Assembly (NCBI GenBank): GCA_030765055.1
Contig: CM060953.1
Span: 190,439,147-190,503,146, forward strand
Length of the DNA: 64,000 nucleotides
Reading direction: 5' to 3'
From: Mantis religiosa
Lineage: Eukaryota > Arthropoda > Insecta > Mantodea > Mantidae
In this document: one piece after another, positions 45,001 to 56,537 of the stretch
How the letters are laid out: each line of letters begins with the position of its first letter
How positions within the stretch are numbered: the stretch's first letter is position 1
Program-made: the position numbers and the translations under genes
Notes under the pieces: generated by a model
Told to the model about the DNA's origin: nothing
What the model saw: the letters and a program-made list of their open reading frames with translations, nothing else
Database searches by the model: none

Positions 45001-45590
45001 TTTTTGTTGAAGAAATATCAAATTAAGGAATACTTTTCTATACTATGTACATGTCTGCTATTTGCATACTGGCCTATATATACATCACATATCATAGTTA
45101 CGTTTATGTGAATAAGACCTAATAAGATTATCAAAGTGAGATAGTAATTCTTGTTCTTTCTGGCAATTCTAACATTAAAAATTTCAAAATAAAAATGTCC
45201 GCTACATCTATATCCATATTTCTTTTACAAGAAAGGGAGCTCCATTCTTCCAGAGAGAAACAAACAATATAATGCTTCCAACTACATTTGAAAACAGGAA
45301 TACATAAAATTGTGTTTCTTTTACATTCATGCAACCAAATTGCATATATATTTTATTGAACAACTATATCATAGGTCAAATTTGCCTTATATGGAAACTG
45401 TGAGAGATTTTCTTAAACTTAAGGTCTAACCACAAAAATGTAGCGGCTGAAACACCGAATTACTTTAAGGGAGTTTTATATTCTTCATATCATAGTTCAC
45501 CTACGTTTTATCACTAACTATAGAACCATAAAAGTTACACAATCTCGCGTACAAATGGAGATTACAAATTGCAACAACAAAAAAGACATA
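45000..45590. repeat. Background repeat block, type 1 (copy 5), truncated
   Basis: Starts like the other copies and ends abruptly after aagacataag at 45590, inside the ataagctgccc motif, where a LINE fragment begins. The expected continuation of the block does not follow the LINE, so sequence was lost or rearranged there. Confidence 0.7.
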
Positions 45591-46660
45591 AGTCCCTACT
45601 TTTCCTGGCATACATCAATACACTTCCCACCTTGATAGGCTGCAACCTTTACCTGTTTGCTAACGACACAGCCATAACAACAGCATCTTGCAGACATGAC
45701 ATCGCAGTGCGCAGGGCGCAGAAATTTGCAAATATGCTGTATGCCTAGTTCGCCACATGGCGATTAAAACTAAATGCCACTAAGTCCCAAGCCGTCACTT
45801 TCACACGGAGAGCTATACAAGATGTCCCAAACTTCCGTTTGGGAGACACAGATGTGCCATGGTCATCGCAGGCAACATACCTTGGTGTTATCTTGGACAT
45901 GCGCCTTACCTGGAAGGCACACATCACGTCACTGGCTAATAAAGTCAATAGAAGGATGGCCATGTTGTACCCATTGTACAACCGAAATTCTCCATTGGCA
46001 TTGCGAAACAAGCTGCTGATTTATAAACAGATACTAAGACCAGCATTGACCTACGCATGCCAAGTCTGGGGCATAGCAGCAAAAACACACCTCTCCAAAC
46101 TCCAAGTCCTACAAAACCGATACCTCCGGTCTACAGTTGCAGCCGACTGGTACATCCCAAACGAAAACATCCATCAAGACTTATCCTTCCCAAAATTATA
46201 TGACTACATCCTCCGTCTATCCCACAAATTTTGCTCACAACTTCCTAACAGTTTCAATAACCTCATCCGCGGACTTGGAGAATATGACATTGACCCCGGA
46301 GAACGATACAAAAAACCCAGACTTGTACTAGGACCATCTTAACTATATCTCAAAACAACATATTTATCTACTACCCATAAAACCACATCCTACCCTGATC
46401 ACCACCGTTAAACCACCATCATAGCATAACTTTCCCCATGCCAGTAAGGGACTAGTTCCCGGTATGGCAAGAGTCGAAGGACCCTCCTCCACGGAGGAGG
46501 AACCTCCTTCAACGACCACACGACTTGCTGAGGAGCTGAGTGTAAATAGTGTACAAAGTGAAGTGAAGTGTGCGTGAATGAGTGTGTGAGTGCGAGGGAC
46601 GTACTGCGTATGCCCATGAGTGCATGCGTGAGTGCGTGTGTGTGTTATATGTAAATGAAA
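45591..46660 (+). pseudogene. Jockey-clade LINE, RT C-terminal half and 3' region
   Basis: The reading frame begins inside the RT palm: FLAYINTLPTLIGCNLYLFANDTAI, where FAND stands in place of YADD, so the catalytic site is damaged. After an in-frame stop near 45747 and a frame change come ATYLGVILDMRLTWKAHI, LTYACQVWGIAA and LQVLQNRYLR, ending at 46342. This C-terminal pattern is usual in Jockey-type elements. Downstream to about 46660 lies a GC-richer 3' region with a GTGAGTG-type low-complexity stretch. It differs from the LINE family at 57-58 kb in sequence. It is 5'-truncated and inactive. Confidence 0.85.
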
Positions 46661-47190
46661 TCACAAAAAAGCCCATAAAATTCAAAGAAAATCTGGAGTA
46701 CCTAAAAGAAAATGAACTAGCTAAAGCTGTTCTCGGTGCAGCCATAAAGGGACGCCGTATGGGCTTTATTTAAAGTCATGACGTCAAAACCAACAAAAAC
46801 TGAAAACTGTAATATCATGGAAATGTAGAACCTGTAAGCCGGGTCCATTGTACCTGCACCAGGTATATCAAACAAAATTAAAAAGTCTACCTAATTTTAT
46901 TGATTTATATATTAATGTTTGTTATCTTTTATATCCAATTATACCATTTGCTGTTAAACTACCCGCAAAGGGATTGCACAAGTAATCGCTATCCAAATGT
47001 TTTAAAGCTAATTAGAACAACAGATTTAACTGCCAATACCGTTCTTTACTTTCTTGGACATGCTACACTAGCACCTTCAAAATGTTACGTGTTTCATAAG
47101 AGATTCCTAGAAATTGCGTTTGAAATACATGGGATAAAATAACGTGTTTTGTATATGTATAAAATTGAAATAAAGGAAACTCCAAAGGCT
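46660..47190. other. Non-coding stretch with a small shared repeat
   Basis: An A-rich part may be the LINE tail. The end, about 47100-47180 (tacatgggataaaataacgtgt and ataaaattgaaataaa), recurs near 51430-51490. The frames seen here are not supported by anything else. Confidence 0.45.
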
Positions 47191-47194
47191 ATTT

Positions 47195-47330
47195 CCAGAA
47201 AATTTTGGCCGCAACGGAAGGTCCGGGTTCAATTCCCGTTGCCAGTATACCTGACCAAGAGCTTTATCGGCAGTTTCCCAGGATCACCAGGGGAATGCTG
47301 GGTAGGCTAATTTATCTCTATTATTCTTTC
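47195..47330 (+). mobile_element. Possible tRNA-derived SINE fragment
   Basis: A box B-like gggttcaattcccgttgcc near 47225, in a GC-richer stretch. No clear box A, tail or target duplication was found, so the assignment rests on the box B match alone. Confidence 0.35.
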
Positions 47331-48110
47331 ACATCATCTTTTATCTGGTGGTCTCTTTCAGGGTGTAAGTGTCGGCGTTGCATGGCAGGATAATAATGTC
47401 ACCGTATAACATTGTTGTGCTGCTACCACAAGTGGAGCCGGGCCCGTGGGCAGAAGAGAGACTGAAAGAGGCTCTAGGGCGTTCGATCCATTGTTGTTGC
47501 CGAGAAATTTCTCTGAATGTCTGCGGCATTCTAGAGCCAATGTCTGTGGAAGTATATATATCCCGCAAGGTGTTAGACCGGCAGTTGTTTGTTGGTTATT
47601 GCGACAGTCCACGATGGAAGTATACCGCAGTTATTTCACTCGTTTGTTTCGTGCAGCCAAACACCGATCAACCTTGAAGACATCTGACTGCCTATTTCAT
47701 GTCTCTTTGCTGCAACAAACGTAGTAATACATTTCTGCAAACCAGTACGTCATACATCCAGTCATAATATGCTCTTGGTAAAACTTCCTCCCGTTGTAAG
47801 ACAGTCTGATGGGGTCGTTTCGGAGCACAGGAGCGTGGGATGTCGGTTGTACTAGCCTGCCGGGGAGTTTCCAACTCGTAAGTTGTAGATATCCTACCCT
47901 CTGCACTGTCGTGGCTGCTTTTAATTCATATCTAGAATTTTCTGATAACAGCCTTAAAACCTCCTCAAATTGTTTTACTCGTTTAATTTTCTACAACTGG
48001 CAAAACCGGAAGGACGTACGGTCGCTTGCGATACAAGTTATCAACATGAGATACACGATCTGGTCTACTAGAAGAGTGAAATATTAGTAAATTGGCGTAT
48101 AGTAAAAATG
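47330..48110. other. GC-richer unknown stretch with overlapping open frames
   Basis: Several overlapping frames on both strands (47341-47912) have no recognised motif. The composition differs from the AT-rich surroundings, so an old retrotransposon or exon-derived sequence is possible. No function can be assigned. Confidence 0.3.
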
Positions 48111-48114
48111 AAAT

Positions 48115-48275
48115 GTGTAGTGCTTAACGCCCGCTTTTACTACATACGGCACCGCAGGCGGTGACACTGATGATACATGAGATGAAGACGGAGCACCAGT
48201 GGAATGAGATGGCGGGGGAAACCGGAGATCCCCGAGAAAACCCGCCCCAGCGCCGTGTTGTCCACCACAAGGCGT
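48115..48275. mobile_element. SINE-like fragment
   Basis: A block with gcttaacgcccgctttt, then gatggcgggggaaaccgg and gagaaaacccgccccag, ending ccaccacaaggc. This style of ggaaacc/gaaaaccc stretch is common in insect SINE bodies. Boundaries and RNA polymerase III boxes are not clear. Confidence 0.35.
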
Positions 48276-50092
48276 ATAGTAAGTTACGTAAACACAAGTA
48301 GAGCACTTGGAAGCTGCGTGTAGTGATTATAAGTACATTAAACACGTATCCACATAATTAGTTATTGTAGTACTTTTCAAAGAATGAAACTGAGGCTAAA
48401 CAACCCTATCTTCTGTGATTTTCCTAACGGGAAAAGAGAAAGAGAAAACGAACTATACTTTTGTTATTAAATGCCTTCCACAACAATTGGATGTGCAGTT
48501 TCTAGTGTCATCAATCTGAGCAACGGGAATAATTTCCAAAATGGTGATTTACTCAACTGACAAAGCCGTCGTGTCAAATATATCATAATATTCTGTCACT
48601 AAAAGATGTCTCACTTTCATAGACACTTTTACCAACCCCAAGCTTCTTGTTTCAGTAATCCATCCCTTTTGCCAATAATTATCAATTCTTTTAGTCTTAA
48701 AGTTAAAAAACTATTATTAATGGAAATAATTTTAGGAAGTATATGGTCTAATTTTCTGAAACGTGATCATTTTACACAAATACAAATATGTGATTGCCGT
48801 AACGTAACACAATATACATCACAATGTTAAGGTATATTATTATATATGCAGTTTTAGATATTATTATGAAATACGATTTCTTGTTACTTCAATAACGATT
48901 AATGTGACTGAAAATACTAACAAAAGTAACAACAATATTAAATATTACAACATTCCATCACGTTATATATGATTTCTCGCAGCTGTCGATGTATGACGCG
49001 TTGCTGTCCAATATCTGAACAGAGTATACGTACACTGGACTCGCCGTGTATGTGCGATAAGCTGAGGTAAACATCTCTGTTGTTGGAATATTTCCCGATA
49101 AGTCTTCTCGCTTTGCCATGTAAGTACGTAATATCGTTATGTTATCTAGGAGGCGCTCTTTTAGTTATAGCAATTGTCCGTCAGGAGAGGCCATTACTGA
49201 CCGCGCCTTGCTTCCCATAGATGGCTCTAGTTGTAATAACGTATCATAAGAAACAAGATTTGTAATTATTTACAAAGTTTTAATATAAGTTGCACTTAGG
49301 TTGCTTTCGTGTACACTATATTTGATTGTGTTCCATCACTTGAAATTAACCAGCAGCCAGAATCTATAAAAAGAGAAATAAAGGGAACAGACCGTTGTTT
49401 GTGAGAAATGAAGTCTTCTAAAGTTATTACAAAATTGCAATTTTCTCCGAATTTAATGTATTTGACTTTCTATTCTTGATCTATGTTGTTTACTTTACTT
49501 TTGAAGTTACCAGTAAGGTACCATACAGTAGTAGTGGTCGCGATTTGGTTTCAAATTACTGGAAGAGCATCATGAACACATCCTTGAAAATATGAGGAAG
49601 ATCCGAACAGTGAACACAACTTGCATGGATAAGTAAATGATCTCACATTTCCAAATGTGTATTTCGCCCTTTTTGTAGGCATTTGACTTTTTTATTAAAA
49701 GTGCTAAACATTTGCACATGTTTCTGATAACGCTTGTTTCCAATTACAATCATAATTTTATGTTATCTACAGTCAAACAATATTACTACCAACATTTATG
49801 ATGATATTTACTTCTAAATTAAACTCTTCCCAAATTTTCTCACCCAGCGGTGCACACAAGCGTTGCACCCGAGTTGGCTACCATGAGGAGCTACGGCTAC
49901 CTCCCTTCTTTTCATCCACATAAATTTAAACCACCACTCTGCAAAATAGCACATATCCTGTCATTAAGTGGTTAAGTCCGTGTAGCACAGGTACACGAAT
50001 GACACACGTCGTGCTGACTCTGTCAGCCGCCAGTTACTTGATTTATTGATTAATTGATTGATTGTTTCATCGCAAGTTTACCAAACCACAGA
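48275..50092. repeat. Non-coding, with one catagatggc-type module
   Basis: The module lies near 49216 with its usual surroundings from about 49120 to 49450. The rest (48275-49100 and 49450-50092) has no coding signal and I recognise nothing in it, apart from a gattgattgatt run near 50045. Confidence 0.5.
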
Positions 50093-50480
50093 AGCGTCCT
50101 TGTCAGGTCCTTGGGAGATTATGACCCCACTAGGCGCCGTTCTAGGCAGCACCGGTTACCCGGCATGGCTTGCTGGCATCCGAGATAACCTAGGAGCTAA
50201 TCCGAACAGCAGCTAAAGATGAGCTCCACATAATCCTTCCAAGCTGCTTGGCACCAAAATTATTCCCCAAAGTAAAAACAAATAAAAACACCAGCGTGCA
50301 AGGCGTTGCATCCCGTCCTTCAACCCCTAGGTCCATCTTTGTAACCTCATAAATAACACCAATATAAAAATGCACATTTTACCCTACAACGTCCCGAAAT
50401 CTACCTTACCTGCGGTTAAACCCTTAACGGGTGGGCGCGCAGCATAAGCCTTCTGGCTGTATACAACCAGCCAGCACCAC
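50093..50480 (+). mobile_element. LINE 3' end fragment (family of the 57-58 kb copy)
   Basis: Starts in the last codons of the RT ORF (gtccttgggagattatgaccccactaggcgcc corresponds to the SLGDYGPTRR end). It continues through a 3' region parallel to 58235-58555: cagcagct.aag.tgagctcc, then ggttaaaccc, then gggtgggc.c.cagca. It ends near 50480, which fixes the 3' end of this LINE family and shows that the ORF1-like part after 58560 is not part of it. Confidence 0.75.
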
Positions 50481-51640
50481 ATGGCATGACATGGCATTTG
50501 TTTCATTATTTTATGAACATTATATAGGATTTAATCATAAGTATATCATAGTATATCTCATGTGCTATTGGTGGACCTTTCTGAACAACTTTGTTTTCTA
50601 TTGTCCACAACATTTATGGTGATATATATCTTTAAATACTGAACACGTAACTCCCACGTGATTTGTACCCGGGTTAAACCTTGGCTCCTGACTCCCAGGC
50701 GCCACGACGACCGACTAAATAATTTGCTTGTATGTTGTCAACATTTAAGGATATTTTAATTCTTTGTTGAGCGTCTAGAGCGATTACTAAAATTGCATAT
50801 GCTATTTGAGGTGTAGTTTACGCAGAAATTGAAATAAACATTAATTTTGTAGTAAGTATGCTCTGGTTGTACAGCATCCTTTTGACATTTAGACGTGTCC
50901 CTAATTTATCGTAACTATTGTCTCAAGTTAATTATATATGACACTTTGTTTTAATGGTTCTGGTACTGAAAATATATTATTGTTCCATTTTTTCAGGGAT
51001 TGGTTAATTAAGTAGTTACATATCTACACCGTAATGTACAAGTCTGTAAATTCTCTCGTATGTTTCTAATTGTGCCTTAGTGCGGAGTACGTTAAGTACA
51101 CTAAGCCACTTTTCCACTGAATATTAAGCCTTCATTAAACAAAAAGCTCAGGTAATAATTTCCTAAGGCAGGGAAACTAACTTAAAGCGGATTGCAATGC
51201 AAAGTTTGGTCTAACTTACAAAATCTGCAGTTACAAATGACAGACCTGCTATTTGATTACACTGTATCTACTTTTGGTTAACAAACGTCCAAAATACTTC
51301 GTAAACACTCAGCTACGGATTAATTACCCGCTTTAAATAGGATTCTAACAGCTAAAATAGCAAACACATTCAAAATAAAACAAAATGTTACTATGGGCTA
51401 TAAAATAGGATCTCGTGAAACCCCGTTTATAATACATGGAACAAAATAACGTATTTTTTATATAAGATTGAAATAAAAGAAAATTAAATACATTCATTGC
51501 ATTACTGTAACTATTTAACGGTATCCGAGTTATATTAATGAAAACTGTTATAAGATTTTTATTAGCAGAAATACTAAAAGCCTTTTTAAAGTAAAGGATG
51601 TCTCTAGACGGTGAAGTGTTTTGTCTTGCATTGTTGAAAG
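50480..51640. other. Non-coding stretch, little recognised
   Basis: Short similarity to 43668 (acatttatggtgata) near 50606 and to 47100 near 51430. The rest is AT-rich without a supported frame. Confidence 0.4.
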
Positions 51641-52907
51641 ACACCTGACTTTCATTTTTATACTTCATGTATGCTATTTAGATAGTCAGACAGACGGACA
51701 CATTACATATATCATAACAGCATTTATTATAATCAGACCTAATAACATTATCACTCTATTGTACTAATTTTTGGTCTGTTTCTGTCATATAAAACGAAAA
51801 TGTTCCCTAAATTTCCTTCACAAAAGAAACCTCAGTCTTCCAGACAGTAACAAACTATACAATGCTTCCAGACTTTTTGAAAACAAAGCTATTGAAATTG
51901 GTTTTTTGTTACACATTTATGTCACCAACTTGCAGATCTGTTTCGTTGAATAAGTATTTCCGAAGTCACATTTGCATTGCATGGAAAATATGACAGACTT
52001 TCTGTGACTTAAGGTACAAAATGGAAAATATAGTAGCTCAAAAACCTGAATTACTTTAAGACAACTGTATAATTTTTCAAATTATATTATCCTCATATTT
52101 CATTTACCTTTTATAACTAATTATCGGACGATGAGACTTACACAATTCCGCGTTCATGTGGAGACAAGAAATTGCTAAAGATCCTAAGTAGCCCTCATAT
52201 TCCAACTTAACTTACAAATAATTTTCTCTAATGTATCTAGATGAACTTTTGAGCTCTTATATTACAAATGCAACAAAACATATTTGTATACCTCTATGAT
52301 TAAAAATCTACATCGAAACTGATCTTTGCTCCAAATTTGTAGACTTTTAAACCTATGTTTGTAAAAGTACTGCACAATTATAAATCAGAAGCTCACAAAA
52401 TCGTAGACTTGGATAAATATTGCAACGCCAATGTTTAACTATAAAGATTGACAAATGTTTAGGAGCTACCCTTACATCATTTTAGTCTCGTATAGGAAAA
52501 TATACTCCCTGGTCAATAAGAATACAAATTTGTGAACTTGTCAACTATTACGGGACACCACAAAGCTATAGAATGTATTATTCAACAGCTTATGTTCTAA
52601 TTGGCAGCATTTGACATATCAGAACAAAACTTTACATATTTACTCTATAAGTTTTATAAATACATTTTACTGAATGAAATATTTGCAGGAAATTCAAGGT
52701 TTATTGTTAAGTCAATACCGCAAGTGTATATACATTAAACTTCGAGTTCCTAAGGCAATTAAATTATACGCAAAATAAAAGCAAAAATGTGCCTAAGAAA
52801 ACATTACGAATTACATGAAAATCATGTGCCATATGTTCTATAACGATATTGTCCGAATGTTTAATCTTTTATTCCACTTAAGCCCCAAAGATCGTTTTTA
52901 AAAAGTC

Positions 52908-52910
<3 letters not shown>

Positions 52911-52970
<60 letters not shown>
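52911..52970. repeat. (GT)n microsatellite
   Basis: Pure GT run at the same place as the GT tract at 25203 in copy 4. Confidence 0.97.
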
Positions 52971-52972
<2 letters not shown>

Positions 52973-53097
52973 CAGGTCTTTGTGTGCATATATGTGTCCC
53001 AGAACTATAATAGATAACTAAAACATGGTGGGCACTTAATTAGAATATCTCCCATATATAAATAGCAGTACTTCCTCCAAAAACTCGGCATCAACAA

Positions 53098-53327
53098 GCC
53101 CGCCTCGGTAGCCTAGATGGTAGCGTGTCTGAGGCCCCGAGTTCAAAACTCGCTCAGGCTGAGTTACCTGGATAAGGTTTCTCCAGTGTTTTCCCCTATC
53201 CTTCAAGACGAATATCGGGTAACTCTAAGCTCCATGGACCCTGGTCTCATTTGAGTATCATTTGACCCAATTCATTCACCGTCCGATATGGTTTAACGTT
53301 GGAGGACTTAAATTAAAGAAAAGAAGT
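53098..53327 (+). mobile_element. tRNA-derived SINE (family 2), copy 1
   Basis: Flanked by catcaacaa at 53089-53097 and catcgacaa at 53328-53336, a slightly decayed target duplication. The head has box A tagcctagatgg and box B gagttcaaaactc. The body contains gagttacctggataagg, a ttttcccctatcc stretch, cgggtaactctaagctcc and catttgagtatc. The copy at 60408 shares the same landmarks. Related background blocks lack the insert. Confidence 0.9.
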
Positions 53328-53399
53328 CATCGACAAAGTTGTGCCATTTTATGTGAGCCATCTCTAAGCGTTTTATCCAGAAGAAAATTTGTGTAAAAG

Positions 53400-54200
53400 C
53401 AATGATATCTTGAATTTTCTGGGAATAGCCTGGGAAACCTGCTCATGTTCTATGACATTTTATAATTTTCTATAATTGGCAAATGATTACATTTATCATG
53501 CCCTCTCTTTTCCAATGGCTTTACAGCATTGTGCCCGTTTCTTGTAATTTAGCGGCAACGGAATGTAAATTCAAAGGCCGCATATTGCGATGCGCTTTTC
53601 AAACATTTAACTATCTCTTCAGTTTCTTGTATCTCTCTTGTATCTACAACAAAATATCTGTAAGCGCTTTTCTTAAACTTGTAGCAGATAGACAGATACG
53701 CTTTGGTGGACAGTACATGTGAGTATAACTTACTCTTATTATCACATAATATCGAGGAAGTATTCTTTTAGTTACATCGGGTCTGCCAGGACGAACCTTG
53801 CCTTGCCTCCCATAGATGGCCCTAGCTGTCATAAGTTATCGCCAGATATAAGATTTGTTATAATTTATAAAGTTTTACACCGAATTGCATATATGTTCCC
53901 ACAAACCACTTAGATTTAGTTTAGTTTTAATACATAGGAGCAACCAGCAGCTAAAGGATGTAATGAGACAAAATTGAAGGAAATAACAATTATTGGTGAG
54001 AAAGGAAGTCCACTAAAGTAGATATAAAAGTGCATTTTTTCGCAGTTGCTTTCAATTATTTATTCTTAATTAAATCTCAAAATTAACTTTATGCCAGTTT
54101 TGTTGAACAATTTCCAAATTATTCGCCGCGTTTGCCTTCATTTCCCCAAAACATCTTTAAATTGCTTCTTTCTTATGATTCCGCGGTAAGAAAATTAAAT
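53400..54200. repeat. Background repeat block, type 2 (copy 4)
   Basis: Contains the catagatggcc module near 53809 and aaagtagatataaaag near 54015. Near 54100-54200 it passes into sequence shared with 15650-15750 (aaattgcttctttcttatg), then into a Harbinger fragment. No gene. Confidence 0.65.
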
Positions 54201-54204
54201 TTGA

Positions 54205-54420
54205 AAGGGGCTACATTACAGAACGAGCATTTAACAGGGCTCACAGACAAACAAGATCAGTTATTGAAAGGTCTTTTGGTGTTGTCATGTTTAAGAATGA
54301 AATTAGCTGTGAAATTATATCGAGTTCCTCCCATAATAGTAGCAACATTTGTATTACATCTTCTTTGCTTGAACTTCCATTTTTGTTTATATTTTCCAAC
54401 TGATAGTATTGTAAACAGAT
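54205..54420 (+). pseudogene. PIF/Harbinger transposase C-terminal fragment
   Basis: About 70 codons of the same family as 1830-2335. FNRAHRQTRSVIERSFG is followed, in another frame, by PPIIVATFVLHLLC, corresponding to the family's C-terminal I.AC.VLHN.C motif. It joins background sequence directly on the left. It covers a part of the transposase that is missing or different in the other fragment. Confidence 0.75.
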
Positions 54421-55640
54421 GAAAATGAAAAATATGTACATTACACATATAATGGAGATAAAGTAAGCGAAATTATTAAATTTTGATAAGTACTGTTTCA
54501 GTATGGAGTAAATTCTTATACTGTTATATAAAATAACATTATTTCTGGGACTAATCACCATAATGCGAAACATTTATTTAGCCTCTGATATGTCTGTATT
54601 GGCTACACTGTGCACTTGAATAAAATAGATTCTAATAATTCCGATAATTCTCGAACCCTTTCGATACAACACGAAAGTTACAACATGTTTGGCGATGTTG
54701 TCGAGTTTGTTTATGTGATCTCCTATCAGTACTAAACGGCGTTCATCTTTTATAAGTTCAACATTTTACAACCCACGCGGGTTCGCAAAATTAGTTCAGT
54801 TTTGATCTTCGATTATAAATGAACTGCAGTTAGCGATTTTTTTTGCTACCGAGCCTTAGTGTACTTGAAATTCATAGCTGAATATAACGCAGCCTTCTGA
54901 CATCTCCAAAAGTGTACTGTGACCAAGTACTTAGTATCAAGTTAAAACTTCTATAACTCCGATACTTTTAGATGGTTGAGTTGGTAGAAGTGTATACTCG
55001 TGAAACATCTGTTTCGTCGAAAATCTTTGGTGAGCGGAATTTGTTCATGTGTTGTAAGGATCCTTAAACAGCCCTGGTAAAAACTAATATTTTGAGACGT
55101 TGTTAATATCGATTTTATTTGGATTCATCCTTTATTTATTATTGAATTATTGCTCCAACTTTTATTTTTTTAACCGTAGTTCAGCAGAGTGTTAAGGTGA
55201 TGTAATTATGTACACTTCAATCCACATGACACAAAGAGTAATACACAACTTTTAAGTAGTAAATCCACTTTGACAGTCGATATTTTAACGCTGCATTTTC
55301 AAATTATCAATATTAAACGAATCGAAACAAATTTTGGACATTTAACCTTTAGCTGCTATAAGTAGAACTTACAGGAATGAAATGCTTACATAGGGTTCAA
55401 AACTCGTAGTTGTTCAACAACTGAAATATATCTGATATTCATGATTCCTTAAAGATAAATAATGACGTAGGAAGAACTGCAAATAATGCAGTAAAACGTA
55501 TTTTGATGTGCAGGAATTACACGAAGAGCTTCCACCAATTGCTGGGTAACAATATGTCATCGAAAATTTACCCCTTACGTCCAAATAACACGCAAAACCA
55601 TTTTTAAAAACGTTTAGTAGGTGTTTGTGTATTTATGTGT
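54420..55640. repeat. Non-coding; mostly a direct duplicate of 9.89-10.64 kb
   Basis: From about 54870 it runs parallel to 9890 onward with many shared runs. The part before, 54420-54870, holds nothing recognised. Confidence 0.6.
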
Positions 55641-56537
55641 GTGAGACCAACCGAACACCATAACTCGCAACTAATATTTGAATAACTGAACAATGGTACT
55701 TATATGTAAGTAACATATCTTCCTTCCAATGATGTACTTATCCCACATATAGTAACCAACCTTTACGTCAACAAAATTGTTCGTTTTTATGTAAAATATC
55801 TCTAAATATTTGAGTGAAACACCAGGGCTTAACCTATTGGCATGACAAAGAAAATGTATTTTTGAAATTTCTGGTAACAGTTTTCGAAACGGTCATTCTG
55901 TAGCAGTTTTGTATAATTTTCTATGACCGATAAATAATAACAATTCAAAAGTCTTGTTTAAACATATCTTACAACATATTTTATATGTATAAAGATTCAG
56001 AATCATTCCTTCACTTTACCCTTGACTTCACAATATAGTTTCCGTTTCCTGTAATTTAGCGGGAATGGAATAGAAATTCAAAGGCCGCATATTGTGATGC
56101 GCTTTTCACACATTTAACTGTCACTTCAGGTTCCTGTATCTCTCTTGTATCTACAACAAAATATCTGTAAGCATTCATCTTAATCTTGCAGCAGATAGAT
56201 AGATAAGCCTTGAGCATAAGTTACGCTTATAGTTACATAATATCCAGGAAGTGTTCTTTCAGTTACATCAGTAATCCACCAGGGCCGACCGTGCCTTGCT
56301 GTTCATAGATGGCACCAGCTGTTATACCTTATCGCGAGAGAACAGATTTTGTAATAATTTATAAAGTTTTACACCAAATTGTATTTATGTTTTGAGAAAC
56401 CCCTTAGATTTAGTTGAGTTTTAGTACGTGAGAGTAACCAACAGCTAAAGGATGTAATGAGACAAAGTTGAAGGAACTAATAATTGTGTGTCAGAAAGGA
56501 AGTCCTCTAAAGTAGATATAAAACTAACGTTTTTCGC
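55640..56537. repeat. Background repeat block, type 2 (copy 5)
   Basis: Parallel to 10640-11580. The catagatggc module lies near 56304. It breaks off inside aaaactaacgtttttcgca at 56537, where a composite LINE insertion begins. It resumes at about 60299 with ttgttttcaattat. Confidence 0.7.

Larger units (their letters stand above)
51640..53400. repeat. Background repeat block, type 1 (copy 6)
   Basis: Has the taagtagccctcat motif near 52185, a GT microsatellite at 52911-52970 and the aactaaaacatggtg landmark near 53010. A SINE interrupts it at 53098-53327. After 53390 it passes into type 2 sequence without its own catagatggc module. Confidence 0.7.

Noticed and set aside
46900..47142. 80-codon frame starting MIYILMFVIFYIQLYHLLL as a membrane protein
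   Set aside because: AT-rich hydrophobic chance frame in non-coding sequence; the end of the stretch recurs as a repeat near 51.43 kb without the frame.
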